NCBI RefSeq assembly: GCF_000023925.1
Contig: NC_013169.1
Span: 1-64,000, forward strand
DNA: 64,000 bases
Direction of reading: 5' to 3'
Source of the DNA: Kytococcus sedentarius DSM 20547
GTDB taxonomy: Bacteria > Actinomycetota > Actinomycetes > Actinomycetales > Dermatophilaceae
Shown: positions 48,819 to 57,312 of the stretch, one piece after another
Numbering within the stretch: position 1 is the first letter of the stretch
How the letters are laid out: every line of letters begins with the position of its first letter
The notes under the pieces: generated by a model
What the model was told of the DNA's origin: nothing
The model's database searches: none
What the model saw: the letters and a program-made list of their open reading frames with translations, nothing else
Program-made: the position numbers and the translations under genes

Positions 48819-48853
48819 GCGCCCGGCCCACTGGCACTCGGTGGGCCGGGCGC
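48819..48853 (+). terminator. terminator after the CocE-like gene
   Basis: A perfect 13-bp stem GCGCCCGGCCCAC/GTGGGCCGGGCGC (48819-48831 with 48841-48853) has a 9-nt loop, 13 bp after the stop. Confidence 0.8.
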
Positions 48854-48856
48854 TCG

Positions 48857-49066
48857 TCATGGACGCACGGGCTGTACCCGACACCCGCCACGGGCGGCCA
48901 GGTGGTCGCGGTGCAGTCCCTCCAGGGTGCGGGCCACCAGCTCGGGGAACGCCGTGGGGGCACGCCCCAGGTCGTCGGCGGTGGCGAGGCCGGCGCCGGA
49001 GGAGAACGAGTCCCCCAGCGCGACGAAGCGGGCTCTGGGGTGCGTCCTGACGGTGGTGCTGCTCAT
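48857..49066 (-). pseudogene. truncated SGNH/GDSL hydrolase, N-terminal fragment
   Basis: The fragment begins MSSTTVRTHPRARF and contains FVALGDSFSSGAG, the GDSL/SGNH block I with nucleophile Ser. It then continues into PTAFPELVARTLEG, as in secreted SGNH hydrolases. The frame stops after about 69 residues, where intact relatives need about 220-260 with blocks II, III and V (DxxH). The missing part is not found downstream, where the CocE terminator follows immediately. Probably a deletion remnant. Start is uncertain; the frame is open to 49123. Confidence 0.65.
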
Positions 49067-49220
49067 GGAGGCGATGGTGCCGCAGAGCACCGACATGCCG
49101 GGTGCTGCAGACCACCGGTGCACGGGGCGCTGCCGGGTGTTGAGCCCCCCGGGGCCCGGCTACTGGTGGGCGCCGTCGTGGGTGGTGGCGACGACTGGCC
49201 GGCGCCGCCGTGGGTGGCGC

Positions 49221-50918
49221 CTACTGGTCGGTGTAGTCGTGGGGGTGGGTGGTCTGCCGCTGGCCCAGGAGGCTGGTCCACTCGACGGAGCCGTCGGGGG
49301 CCATGACCGCCTCCCAGTGACGGCGGGTCTTGCGCGCGTGACCCCGGCGCGAGAGGCACTGCAGGTTGTCCGGGGTGGTGGCGCCACCGGCCTCGAACGG
49401 CACCACGTGGTCGAGCTCGCACTGGTCGGCCGGGGTGCCTGAGCCGGGGTCACGGGCGACGCCGTCACGGGCCCTCACGAACCGGGCCACCGACGCCGTC
49501 GGTCGGTAGGTGTGCGGCGAGACCGCCACGGCGTGACCGGTGACCGGGTCGGCGACCAGGCGCTGCCACACCGAGCCCTCGCGGGTCGCTACGGCACGGA
49601 CGTGCTCGGGGCCGAGGTACCCGAACCCGGGCATCCACCCCAGCGCTGCGCCGCGCAGGCCGCCGCCACCGCCACGCAGGTCGTCACCGCCGCCACGGGC
49701 GGGCGCTTGCTCGGCCAGTGCGTCACTCGGTGTGTCGCTCGGTGTGTGGGCCGGCGGTCCGGTACCCGCTGAGCCATCCGGCGGGGGATCGCTCGTGCCC
49801 GAACCGCTGTCCGGCGGGTCACGGTCGGCGTCGGTCGCGTTCTCGAGCAGGACGTCCAGGCCCACGACCACCGTGCACCGAGCCGGGGGAAGAACCGGGT
49901 CGCCGATCTGCGGAAGGGGCCACCAGTCGCTCGAGACCGTCCCGCAGGCCGTGCACACCGGAGGTGCAGGCGCCTCGGCACCCGTGGGGTTCTGGGTGGT
50001 CTGCGTCGGCAAGATCGGCTGGGTGCAGAACCCGCTCCCCGCGGGGCCGGCATCGGTGCGGCTGCCCGGCGTCGCGTGATCCGACCCGGCACTCGCAGAG
50101 GTGCTCGCAGTGCCGGGACAGGTGCCGGGCAGGTGGCCCACAAGCAACAGGTCCAGGTGCAGGTCCGAGCGCAGCTGGGCGAGGGTCCGCTGGTCGCCGG
50201 CCGCCTTGGCTCGCCGGGCCGCCGCGTCCAACCGGCCCCAGGCGGCTGCCACCCGGGTGGCCTCACCGACCACCGTCAGCGCCCCGGTCCCTTCCTCACC
50301 GGGCCGGGTCCACGAACCACGCCCCGCCAGGGCCTCGGCCATCCTCGCCCGAGCGGCCTGTCGGTCGGCGGCCTCGACCTTCCGCACCCGCCGGCGCAGG
50401 AGCTCGCGGAACGAGGCGGCCGACCGGGGCGAACCATCCGCCGCCCGGGTGAGCACCACCTCGCCGATGGCCACCGCGTCCGCCACCTGCAGGTGACGGG
50501 TCCCGGTGTGCCAGGACAGCACCCGCGACAAGGACGCGCGCCCCTCGACCAGTGCTGCGCGGCCGCAGGCCATCCGCTGCGGGTCGCTGGCCGCCAGGTC
50601 CACCACGGAACGCACCTGCGTCGGGAGCTCCCCCGTGGCGGCCGTGACCTCGTCGGCCACGATCGCCGGGGCATCGGCCACCTCCCACACACCCGGCTCG
50701 CCCTCCTCGCGACGCTGCTCCAGGTGGGCCGCCGTGTGCTCGTAGACCCCGGCCACCGCATCGAGCAGGGCCACCTCCGCGGCGCGGACCGCCTCCACCG
50801 CCGTGACGGCGTGGCCGAGGTCCCGCTCCGCCCGCTCCAGCGCGTCCGCGGAACGCCCCGCGGCGCCCCGGCCACCCGACGGGGACACCTGCCCCGTCCC
50901 GAACGACTCCCGCCGCAT
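49221..50918 (-). CDS. DUF222 domain HNH endonuclease
   Basis: 565 residues from ATG 50918, which has GGGG upstream; a start at 51017 (MFYGGYISS) is also possible. The N-terminal DUF222 domain spans residues about 20-250, rich in Ala and Arg. A Pro/Gly/Ser/Asp-rich linker follows. The C-terminal HNH domain reads QCELDHVVPFEAGGATTPDN and CLSRRGHARKT. This is the family of the mycobacterial 13E12 repeats, which are often linked to mobile DNA, with unclear function. No terminal repeats were noticed. An exact DnaA box lies 130 bp upstream. Confidence 0.85.
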   Translation of the reverse strand: MRRESFGTGQVSPSGGRGAAGRSADALERAERDLGHAVTAVEAVRAAEVALLDAVAGVYEHTAAHLEQRREEGEPGVWEVADAPAIVADEVTAATGELPTQVRSVVDLAASDPQRMACGRAALVEGRASLSRVLSWHTGTRHLQVADAVAIGEVVLTRAADGSPRSAASFRELLRRRVRKVEAADRQAARARMAEALAGRGSWTRPGEEGTGALTVVGEATRVAAAWGRLDAAARRAKAAGDQRTLAQLRSDLHLDLLLVGHLPGTCPGTASTSASAGSDHATPGSRTDAGPAGSGFCTQPILPTQTTQNPTGAEAPAPPVCTACGTVSSDWWPLPQIGDPVLPPARCTVVVGLDVLLENATDADRDPPDSGSGTSDPPPDGSAGTGPPAHTPSDTPSDALAEQAPARGGGDDLRGGGGGLRGAALGWMPGFGYLGPEHVRAVATREGSVWQRLVADPVTGHAVAVSPHTYRPTASVARFVRARDGVARDPGSGTPADQCELDHVVPFEAGGATTPDNLQCLSRRGHARKTRRHWEAVMAPDGSVEWTSLLGQRQTTHPHDYTDQ

Positions 50919-51050
50919 GTCCCCACCCCCTCGATGGTCACGCTGGTCCTGCTGGCTGTCCGATGTACCACTACGCGTCCGACACCTCGTCGAACTGATG
51001 TACCCACCATAGAACACCCTACCGACAACCTCCCCCCACCGTCACGACCC

Positions 51051-51059
51051 TGTGGACAA
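51051..51059. promoter_or_regulatory. exact DnaA-box sequence between the HNH and ankyrin genes
   Basis: TGTGGACAA (51051-51059) is identical to the oriC boxes but lies about 49 kb away in a 195-bp gap. It may titrate DnaA or be chance, since a 9-mer recurs by chance in a window of this size. Confidence 0.3.
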
Positions 51060-51113
51060 GCGCCCGACCGGGCCCATCGCACCCCCGTCCCCATGCACCC
51101 CCGCTCCCCGCCC

Positions 51114-51542
51114 TCAGGTGCCCTCGGACAGCTCCCGCAGCAACGCCGTCATCTCCTCCAGCCCGAAGTACTCCGCGATCACCCACGCGTTCTTCGGCCC
51201 GTGCCCCGGGTCCGCCCCGGCGCCCACCAGCGCCCGCACCAGGTCCCCCCGCTGCCGGAACACCGCGGCGGCCACCGGCGTCTGCCCCGCATCGTTGACC
51301 CGTGCCGTGTCCGCTCGCAGGCCCAGCAGCAACTCCACCGCCGCGGTGTGCCCGTGGTAGGTCGCCAGCATCAGCAGGGTGTCGCCGCGACCGTTCGTGA
51401 GGTTCACCGGCACCCCCATCGCCAACAGCTCACCCAGCCGTGTGACGTCGCCCGAGCGGGCCCTGTCGAAGGTCTCCTCCAACAGGGCCCGCTCGTCGGG
51501 CGTCAGGTCCGGTGCGCCCGACGACCCGTTCGGCTCGCTCAG
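51114..51542 (-). CDS. ankyrin-repeat protein coupled to the catalase gene
   Basis: About 142 residues. Three to four ankyrin repeats: GDVTRLGELLAMGVPVNLTN, GRGDTLLMLATYHGHTAAVELLL, DAGQTPVAAAVFRQRGDLVRALVGAGAD. It overlaps the catalase stop: a CTG at 51542 shares CTGA with the TGA, and GGAGAAGGA lies 7 nt upstream, so CTG may be the start. An in-frame GTG at 51581 is the alternative. Ankyrin proteins are cotranscribed with catalase in Pseudomonas (katB-ankB) and Streptomyces, where AnkB supports catalase function. Confidence 0.82.
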   Translation of the reverse strand: MSEPNGSSGAPDLTPDERALLEETFDRARSGDVTRLGELLAMGVPVNLTNGRGDTLLMLATYHGHTAAVELLLGLRADTARVNDAGQTPVAAAVFRQRGDLVRALVGAGADPGHGPKNAWVIAEYFGLEEMTALLRELSEGT

Positions 51543-53608
51543 GGCAGGTCCTTCTCCGGGGCCTGGAGCAGGCGGTCCCACACGCGGTGCTTGCTCAGCA
51601 GCTCCACCACGGTCGAGACGGCCTGGTCCGGCGCGTCGGCCTGCACCACACCCGCATCGACCGAGGGGACGGCGTGCGCGACGAAGCCCGCGCCGTCGCC
51701 CCATCCACCGACGGCCTTGCCGTGGTGCCAAGCCTCGCCCACCACCGCGGCCAGGTTGCGCGGCAGGTCCTCGGGGTGGTCGGCGACCAGGATCGCGTCG
51801 AACATGATGCTGGCCGCGTTGATGGCGGTGACGTCCACCATCAGGTCCTCACGCCCACCGAGCGGACCCCCGGCGGGGGCCACCAGCTGCGGCACCATGC
51901 CGGCGTCCTCGACGGCCTTCTTGGCCGCCGTCACCGCGTCGAGGTCGCACTCGCCGCAGACGAACAGGCCCACCACGCGGTTGTCCACCGGCCAGGTGCC
52001 GCCCACCTGGGCGAGCGCCGGGCTCGGGTCCATCTCCTCGACCGTCACCGAGGAGTCCGCCTCGGGCACCGGACGACCGAGGTTGCCCGCGACCGTGGCG
52101 GCCAACCCGCTGTCGATGGTGGCCAGGTGGCCCAGCTGCCGGTCCACCACGTGGGGCTTGGTGCACATGCCCAGCTCGAAGGAGTAGGCATCCGCGACGT
52201 GCGCCTGCTCGACCGCCGTCAGGGAGCGGTAGAACATGCGCGTCTGGGTGAAGTGGTCGTCGAAGCTCGTGCCCGGGTTCTCGCGCTCCTTGCCGCCGTC
52301 GACGGCCACGGGCACCTCGATGAGCACGCCGGGGACGTCGTCGACGCTCTTGTCCGCGCCGGGGGAGTTTTTCTGCCCGGGGTGCCACGGCACCTCGGCG
52401 GGATCCACCAGGCCCTGCGGCGCGTAGGCCACCTTGCCCTCGTGGACGGTCATCTGGTGCATGCCGTCACGGTGGTGGGTGTTCACCTCGGACTGCTGGG
52501 CCCGGTTGATGGGCAGCTGGGTGAAGTTCGGCCCGCCCAGCCGGGAGATCTGGGTGTCCAGGTAGCTGAACAGACGCCCCTGCAGCAGCGGGTCGTTGGT
52601 GTGGTCGATGCCGGGCACCAGGTGGCTGGGGCAGAAGGCCACCTGCTCGGTCTCGGCGAAGAAGTTGTCCACGTTGCGGTCCAGCGTCATCGTGCCGATG
52701 ACCTGCACCGGAGCGAGCTCCTCGGGGACGAGCTTCGTGGGGTCGAGCAGGTCGATGCCCTCGAACATCTCGCTGTCGGTGTCCGGGAACACCTGCACGC
52801 CGAGGTCCCACTCGGGTGGGGTGCCGGAATCGATCGCCGTGTAGAGGTCCTTGCGCTGGTAGTCGGGGTCGGCGCCCATGATCTTCTGGGCCTCGGGCCA
52901 CAGGGTGGAGTGCACGCCGGCCCGGGGCTTCCAGTGGAACTTGACGAGCGTGGTCTCACCCTCGGCGTTGATGAGGCGGAAGGTGTGCACACCGAAGCCC
53001 TCCATGGTGCGCAGCGACTGCGGGATGCCGCGGTCGGACATGTTCCAGATGGTGTGGTGCTGCGCCTCGGTGTGGGTGGAGACGAAGTCCCAGAAGGTGT
53101 CGTGGGCGGACTGCGCCTGCGGTATCTCGGTGTCGGGCTCCGGCTTGGCCGCGTGCACCACGTCGGGGAACTTGATCGCGTCCTGGATGAAGAACACCGG
53201 GATGTTGTTGCCCACGAGGTCGTAGTTGCCCTGCTCGGTGTAGAACTTCACCGCGAAGCCGCGGGTGTCGCGCGGGGTGTCCGCGCTGCCGCGCGAGCCG
53301 AGCACCGTGGAGAAGCGGGTGAACACCGGGGTCTCGGCGCCGGCCTGCAGGAAGCCTGCGCTGGTGATCCCCGCGGCCGCGCCGTTGCTACGGAAGGTGC
53401 CGTGTGCACCCACGCCGCGGGCGTGGACCGCGCGCTCCGGGATGCGCTCGTGGTCGAAGTGGGTGATCTTCTCCCGGAAGTGCTGGTCCTGGATCAGGGC
53501 CGGGCCGCGCCGTCCCGCCTTCAGCGTGTGGTCGGTGTCGGGGATGCGCGCACCGTGGTCGTTCGTGAGGTGCTCGCCGGACTGGAACTGCCCTCGGTTG
53601 GTCTCCAT
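51539..53608 (-). CDS. katE: large-subunit catalase (clade 2, HPII-like)
   Basis: Degrades hydrogen peroxide. At 689 residues it belongs to large catalases with a C-terminal class I glutamine-amidotransferase-like domain. Active-site His62 is in RAVHARGVGAHG, the distal Asn lies in DLVGNNIPVFF (near 134), and the proximal heme Tyr in RLFSYLDTQISRLG. The C-terminal domain starts near residue 545 (NRVVGLFVCGECDLDAVTAAK). Start ATG 53608 has a weak -10-like hexamer and no clear ribosome site. The stop overlaps the ankyrin gene. Confidence 0.94.
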   Translation of the reverse strand: METNRGQFQSGEHLTNDHGARIPDTDHTLKAGRRGPALIQDQHFREKITHFDHERIPERAVHARGVGAHGTFRSNGAAAGITSAGFLQAGAETPVFTRFSTVLGSRGSADTPRDTRGFAVKFYTEQGNYDLVGNNIPVFFIQDAIKFPDVVHAAKPEPDTEIPQAQSAHDTFWDFVSTHTEAQHHTIWNMSDRGIPQSLRTMEGFGVHTFRLINAEGETTLVKFHWKPRAGVHSTLWPEAQKIMGADPDYQRKDLYTAIDSGTPPEWDLGVQVFPDTDSEMFEGIDLLDPTKLVPEELAPVQVIGTMTLDRNVDNFFAETEQVAFCPSHLVPGIDHTNDPLLQGRLFSYLDTQISRLGGPNFTQLPINRAQQSEVNTHHRDGMHQMTVHEGKVAYAPQGLVDPAEVPWHPGQKNSPGADKSVDDVPGVLIEVPVAVDGGKERENPGTSFDDHFTQTRMFYRSLTAVEQAHVADAYSFELGMCTKPHVVDRQLGHLATIDSGLAATVAGNLGRPVPEADSSVTVEEMDPSPALAQVGGTWPVDNRVVGLFVCGECDLDAVTAAKKAVEDAGMVPQLVAPAGGPLGGREDLMVDVTAINAASIMFDAILVADHPEDLPRNLAAVVGEAWHHGKAVGGWGDGAGFVAHAVPSVDAGVVQADAPDQAVSTVVELLSKHRVWDRLLQAPEKDLP

Positions 53609-53664
53609 GCCCCCGAGTCTGGGGCCTGTCCATCCACCTCACAACCGGTGCGGCTCACGGCCCC

Positions 53665-54459
53665 TCAGCCCGCGCGCACGCCGACCAGCGCGACCGCCCC
53701 CGCCGCGGCGCCGACGAACCACCGCATCGGCCCCCGCACGCTCGCCGCCGCCACGCCCACCAGGCCGGCGGCCACCCCGTGGCTCGCGGCCACTCCCAGC
53801 CGGGCCGGCAGTCCCTCCTGGCCGGTCAGGGCGTCGTCCTCCACGTCGCGCGCAGCGTTCACCAGGTGCGCTGCCGCCCCCAGCGCCGCTCCCGCGACGG
53901 CGGGCCGCGCCGGCAATCCCCCGCCCCCACCCGCCCGGTGGGCGAGCACCGGCAGCGCCCCGAAGGCCACCGCCCACGGCACCGGGGACAGCACCGTCCG
54001 CTTGACCCCCAGGCTGTGCGCCACCCCCGGCACGACCACCAGGCCCAGCTGTGATGCGGCCAGCCCCCACCCCGTCCACCGCCCGGCCAGGGCGCTCATC
54101 AGCGCCGCGCACCCGGCCGCCCCCCACACCGTGGGCACCGAGACCGCGCCGGCCGCCACGGGCTTGTCGGTGCGCCCCACCCGGGCGTCGCGCTCCGCAT
54201 CGAGGGCGTCGTTGACCCAGCCGATCACGAGCTGCCCCGACCCCACGGCCACCGACCACGCCGTCAGACGGGCGCCGCGCGCCACACCCACCGCCGGGCC
54301 CGATGCGGGCAGCGTCGCCCCGGCGCCGCGCCGGACCTCCCGTGCCGCGGCCACGGCCAGCGCGGTCCCCAGCCCCGTCACCATCACCGTCGGCAGGGGG
54401 TGGCAGGAGGCCGCGAGCGCCCGGGCCACGCGCAGGGACGGGCGGGGGGAGGTCGACAT
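53665..54459 (-). CDS. UbiA-family prenyltransferase
   Basis: A 264-residue membrane protein with about seven to nine helices. The first Asp-rich motif is GWVNDALDAERDA (NDxxDxxxD, residues about 80-92), followed by TDKPVAAG. The second is NAARDVEDDALTGQEGLP near 200. These bind the prenyl diphosphate and aromatic acceptor in enzymes of the homogentisate/chlorophyll-synthase group. It is divergent from the T3PKS gene, 33 bp between starts, suggesting prenylation of its product. Acceptor and prenyl length are not known. TACGCT six bases before the ATG indicates a leaderless start. Confidence 0.88.
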   Translation of the reverse strand: MSTSPRPSLRVARALAASCHPLPTVMVTGLGTALAVAAAREVRRGAGATLPASGPAVGVARGARLTAWSVAVGSGQLVIGWVNDALDAERDARVGRTDKPVAAGAVSVPTVWGAAGCAALMSALAGRWTGWGLAASQLGLVVVPGVAHSLGVKRTVLSPVPWAVAFGALPVLAHRAGGGGGLPARPAVAGAALGAAAHLVNAARDVEDDALTGQEGLPARLGVAASHGVAAGLVGVAAASVRGPMRWFVGAAAGAVALVGVRAG

Positions 54460-54492
54460 GCCGGCAGCGTAGGCGCGGCATAGGCTCGCTGC
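54460..54492. promoter_or_regulatory. 33-bp divergent leaderless promoter, ubiA/T3PKS
   Basis: TACGCT (minus strand, 54471-54466) is six bases from the ubiA ATG and TAGGCT (plus, 54481-54486) is six bases from the T3PKS ATG. The two -10 elements are only 9 bp apart, and each -35 must fall inside the other gene's start region, so the units probably compete or share a regulator. Confidence 0.65.
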
Positions 54493-55614
54493 ATGCCGGC
54501 CCCCTCGCGACTCCTCGCTGTCCACGTCGTCCCGGGGGGCCACAGCGCTCCCCAGTCCGAGGTGACGGATGCCGTCGCGGGGCTCCTGGGCGGTAGTGCC
54601 GGCGAGGAGCGGGTCCTGCGCCGCATCCACGCCAACGCCGGGGTGGACACGCGCTCGCTGGTGCTGCCGCTCGAGGCCTATGGCGCGTTGGACGGGTTCG
54701 GGACCGCGAACGACGCCTGGCTGGAGCACGCGCCCCGGCTGGCGGTCGAGGCCGTCAACGGTGCCCTGGCGCAGGCGGGGGTCGACGCCGCGGAGGTGGA
54801 CGTGGTGGTCTCCACGACCGTCACCGGCATCGCGGTGCCCTCGCTGGAGGCGCGGATCGCCGTCGAGGTGGGTTTCCGCGAGGACGTCGTGCGGGTGCCG
54901 CTCTTCGGCCTCGGGTGCGTGGCCGGCGCGGCCGGTATCGCCCGCGTGCACGACCTGCTGGCCGGGCGCCCCGACGGGGTGGCGGTGCTGCTGGCCGTGG
55001 AACTGTGCTCGCTCACGGTGCAGCAGGGCGACGCCTCGCGCGCGAACATGGTTGCCTCCGGGCTGTTCGGTGACGGGGCGGCCGCCGTGGTGCTGGCCGG
55101 GCCCGAGCGGCGTGCGGCGGCGCCGGTGCCTGCGCCGTCGTCCCCGGCCCTGTCGTCCCGCGCCCCCCACCTCACCGTGGTCGCCTCGCGTAGCCGGCTC
55201 TACCCGGACACCCACCGCGCGATGGGGTGGGACGTCGGCGACGGTGGCCTGGGCATCGTGCTGGGCGCCGAGGTGCCCGACCTGGTGACGCAGAACGTCG
55301 GGGCCGACGTCCGGGCCTTCCTCGCCGACCACGGCCTGGCCCCGCAGGACATCGCCTTCCACGTGGCCCACCCGGGCGGCCCCAAGGTGCTGGAGGCGAT
55401 GCAGGGGGCCCTGGGGGTGCCGCGCGAGGCGCTGGGCCTGACCTGGGACTCGTTGGCCGAGGTGGGCAACCTCTCCAGCGTCTCGGTGCTGCACGTGCTG
55501 GGCAAGACCCTCGCGGAGCGCCCACCGGACCCCGGCCAGTACGGCCTGCTGCTGGCGATGGGGCCGGGGTTCTGCGCCGAGCTGGTGCTGCTGCGGTGCG
55601 AGGAGGCGGCATGA
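54493..55614 (+). CDS. type III polyketide synthase
   Basis: 373 residues, chalcone synthase fold. The catalytic triad is Cys142 in GLGCVAGAAG, His293 in HVAHPGGPKVL and Asn326 in EVGNLSSVSVLH. The family motif GDGAAAVVL is near 193-201. Such enzymes condense malonyl-CoA onto fatty or other acyl starters to make resorcinols, pyrones or quinones. The operon with an ICMT-like methyltransferase and an FAD oxidoreductase resembles the S. griseus srsABC phenolic-lipid operon. It is placed divergent to ubiA. ATGA overlap with the next gene. Confidence 0.93.
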   Translation: MPAPSRLLAVHVVPGGHSAPQSEVTDAVAGLLGGSAGEERVLRRIHANAGVDTRSLVLPLEAYGALDGFGTANDAWLEHAPRLAVEAVNGALAQAGVDAAEVDVVVSTTVTGIAVPSLEARIAVEVGFREDVVRVPLFGLGCVAGAAGIARVHDLLAGRPDGVAVLLAVELCSLTVQQGDASRANMVASGLFGDGAAAVVLAGPERRAAAPVPAPSSPALSSRAPHLTVVASRSRLYPDTHRAMGWDVGDGGLGIVLGAEVPDLVTQNVGADVRAFLADHGLAPQDIAFHVAHPGGPKVLEAMQGALGVPREALGLTWDSLAEVGNLSSVSVLHVLGKTLAERPPDPGQYGLLLAMGPGFCAELVLLRCEEAA

Positions 55615-56138
55615 GCCGGCTGCGCGGACGCCGCGTCCACCCGGCCTTCGCCGCCGTGCTGGGCGCGGTGGCCGTCGAGCGGGTGGTGGAGCTGGTGGTC
55701 GCGCGCCGACACGGTGCGTGGGCCCGCGAGCGGGGCGGTGTCGAGCACGGCGCCGGGCACTACCCGGTGATGGTGGCGCTCCACTCGGGCCTGTTGGCCG
55801 GCGCGCTGCTCGAGCACCGGCTGGTGGCGGGGCGCTTCCACCCGGGCCCGGCCCTCGTCGTCGGTGCGAGCCAAGCGCTGCGCTGGTGGTGCATCCGCAG
55901 CCTGGGCCCGTACTGGAACACGCGCGTGGTGGTGGTGCCCGGGCACGAGCTGGTGGCCTCCGGGCCGTACCGGTGGCTCCCACACCCCAACTACCTGGCC
56001 GTCGTCGCCGAGGGGGCGGCCCTGCCGCTGGCCGGCGGGGCGCGGTGGACCGCGGGGGTGTTCACCCTCGCCAACGCCGTCCTGCTGCGGCACCGCATCG
56101 CGGTGGAGGAGGCGGCGCTGGCGAGCGTGACCCCGTGA
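55611..56138 (+). CDS. isoprenylcysteine carboxyl methyltransferase (ICMT)-like membrane methyltransferase
   Basis: 175 residues, membrane-embedded. The C-terminal ICMT signature is visible: LGPYWNTRVVVVPGHELVASGPYRWLPHPNY (given in parts: VASGPYRWLPHPNYLAV) and the later HRIAVEEAALA. In the S. griseus srs pathway an ICMT-like protein O-methylates the alkylresorcinol ring. Start ATG 55611 overlaps the T3PKS stop (ATGA). The stop overlaps the next gene (GTGA). Confidence 0.85.
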   Translation: MSRLRGRRVHPAFAAVLGAVAVERVVELVVARRHGAWARERGGVEHGAGHYPVMVALHSGLLAGALLEHRLVAGRFHPGPALVVGASQALRWWCIRSLGPYWNTRVVVVPGHELVASGPYRWLPHPNYLAVVAEGAALPLAGGARWTAGVFTLANAVLLRHRIAVEEAALASVTP

Positions 56139-57226
56139 GCCCCGCCGGCGCCGCGGGGGCCGCGGGGGCCGACCTGCTCGTGGTCGGCGGCGGTCCGGCC
56201 GGGCTCGCGACGGCGCTGGTCGCCCACCGGGTGGGGATGTCGGTGCACGTGCTCGACCGGCGGCCGGGGGTGGTCGACAAGGCGTGCGGGGAGGGACTCA
56301 TGCCCGGCGGGCTGGAGCGGTTGCAGGCGCTCGGGGTGGACCCGCCCGGTCACGTGCTCACCGGCATCGACTACGTCACCCCCGCGGGCCGGCGGGCGCA
56401 GGCCTCGTTCGCGAGCCCCGGCCGCGGGGTGCGGCGCACCGTCCTGCACGCCGCGATGCGGGCAGCGGCCCAGGACGCGGGGCTCACCATCGCCCACCGG
56501 CGCCTGGACGTCACCCGCGAGCTCGACGTCCGGGCCGACCACGTGCTCCTCGACGGCGCGCGGTACCGGTGGGTGGTGGGGGCCGACGGCCTGCACTCCG
56601 GGGTCCGGGAGCTCGTGGCCGCACCGGCGCGACGGCCGGCGGGGGCGGTGCCCGCCCGTGTGCTGCCGCGCCGGTACGGGCTGCGGGCCCACCTGCGCAC
56701 GGCGCCGTGGACCAGCCAGGTGCAGGTGCGCTTCGGGGACGGCGTCGAGGCCTACCTGACCCCGGTGGCCGACGACCTACTGGGGGTGGCGCTGCTCTCC
56801 GCGCGGCGGGCCACGTTCGCCGACCACCTGTCCCGGCTGGGGGAGTTCGGACGCCACCTCGCCGCCCACCCGGCCTCCGACTGGGGCCCGGTCGCCGGTG
56901 CGGGGCCGCTGTGGCAGGCCGTCCCCCGGCGCGTGGCCGGGCCCGTGCTGCTGGTGGGGGACGCCGCGGGGTACGTGGACGCCCTCACCGGGGAGGGCGT
57001 CTCGTTGGCGCTGGCGCAGGCCCCGGCGCTGGTGGACTGCCTCGTGGCCGGGGACGCCCCGGCCTGGGAGCGGCGGTGGGCGCGGATGACGGCGGCCCAC
57101 CGCATCGCGACCGCAACTTTGGTGGGAGCGGTCTCCCGGAGACCCACCCGGTCGGCGCTGTTGGGGGCGAGCACCACCTGGCCGGGGCTGTTCCAGCGCG
57201 TGGTGCGCTCGCTGGCCGACGCCTGA
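56135..57226 (+). CDS. FAD-dependent oxidoreductase, geranylgeranyl-reductase/hydroxylase type
   Basis: 363 residues. The N-terminal dinucleotide motif VVGGGPAGLATALVAHRVG (residues about 15-33), the second motif GADGLHSGVR, and the C-terminal LLVGDAAGYVDALTGEGV are present in order, as in flavin monooxygenases and GGR-family reductases. In the srs pathway a flavoprotein hydroxylates the resorcinol ring. Whether it hydroxylates the ring or reduces a prenyl chain here is open. GTG 56135 overlaps the ICMT stop. It is the last gene of the operon; a hairpin follows. Confidence 0.88.
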   Translation: MSPAGAAGAAGADLLVVGGGPAGLATALVAHRVGMSVHVLDRRPGVVDKACGEGLMPGGLERLQALGVDPPGHVLTGIDYVTPAGRRAQASFASPGRGVRRTVLHAAMRAAAQDAGLTIAHRRLDVTRELDVRADHVLLDGARYRWVVGADGLHSGVRELVAAPARRPAGAVPARVLPRRYGLRAHLRTAPWTSQVQVRFGDGVEAYLTPVADDLLGVALLSARRATFADHLSRLGEFGRHLAAHPASDWGPVAGAGPLWQAVPRRVAGPVLLVGDAAGYVDALTGEGVSLALAQAPALVDCLVAGDAPAWERRWARMTAAHRIATATLVGAVSRRPTRSALLGASTTWPGLFQRVVRSLADA

Positions 57227-57236
57227 GTCGGCGGCA

Positions 57237-57258
57237 CCGGCCCACATGGTCGGGCCGG
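57237..57258 (+). terminator. hairpin after the T3PKS operon
   Basis: CCGGCCC (57237-57243) pairs with GGGCCGG (57252-57258). It lies 10 bp after the last operon gene. The direct repeat CTGCTCAGTCGG (57283-57294 and 57309-57320) follows. Confidence 0.5.
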
Positions 57259-57312
57259 GCGGGCCCGTACTGCCTCGTCGGCCTGCTCAGTCGGGCCGCG
57301 CGGTCGGACTGC

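Noticed and set aside
49221-50918. DUF222-HNH gene as an insertion element with ends.
   Set aside because: No terminal inverted repeats, target duplication or transposase were seen; only the family's known link with repeats suggests mobility.
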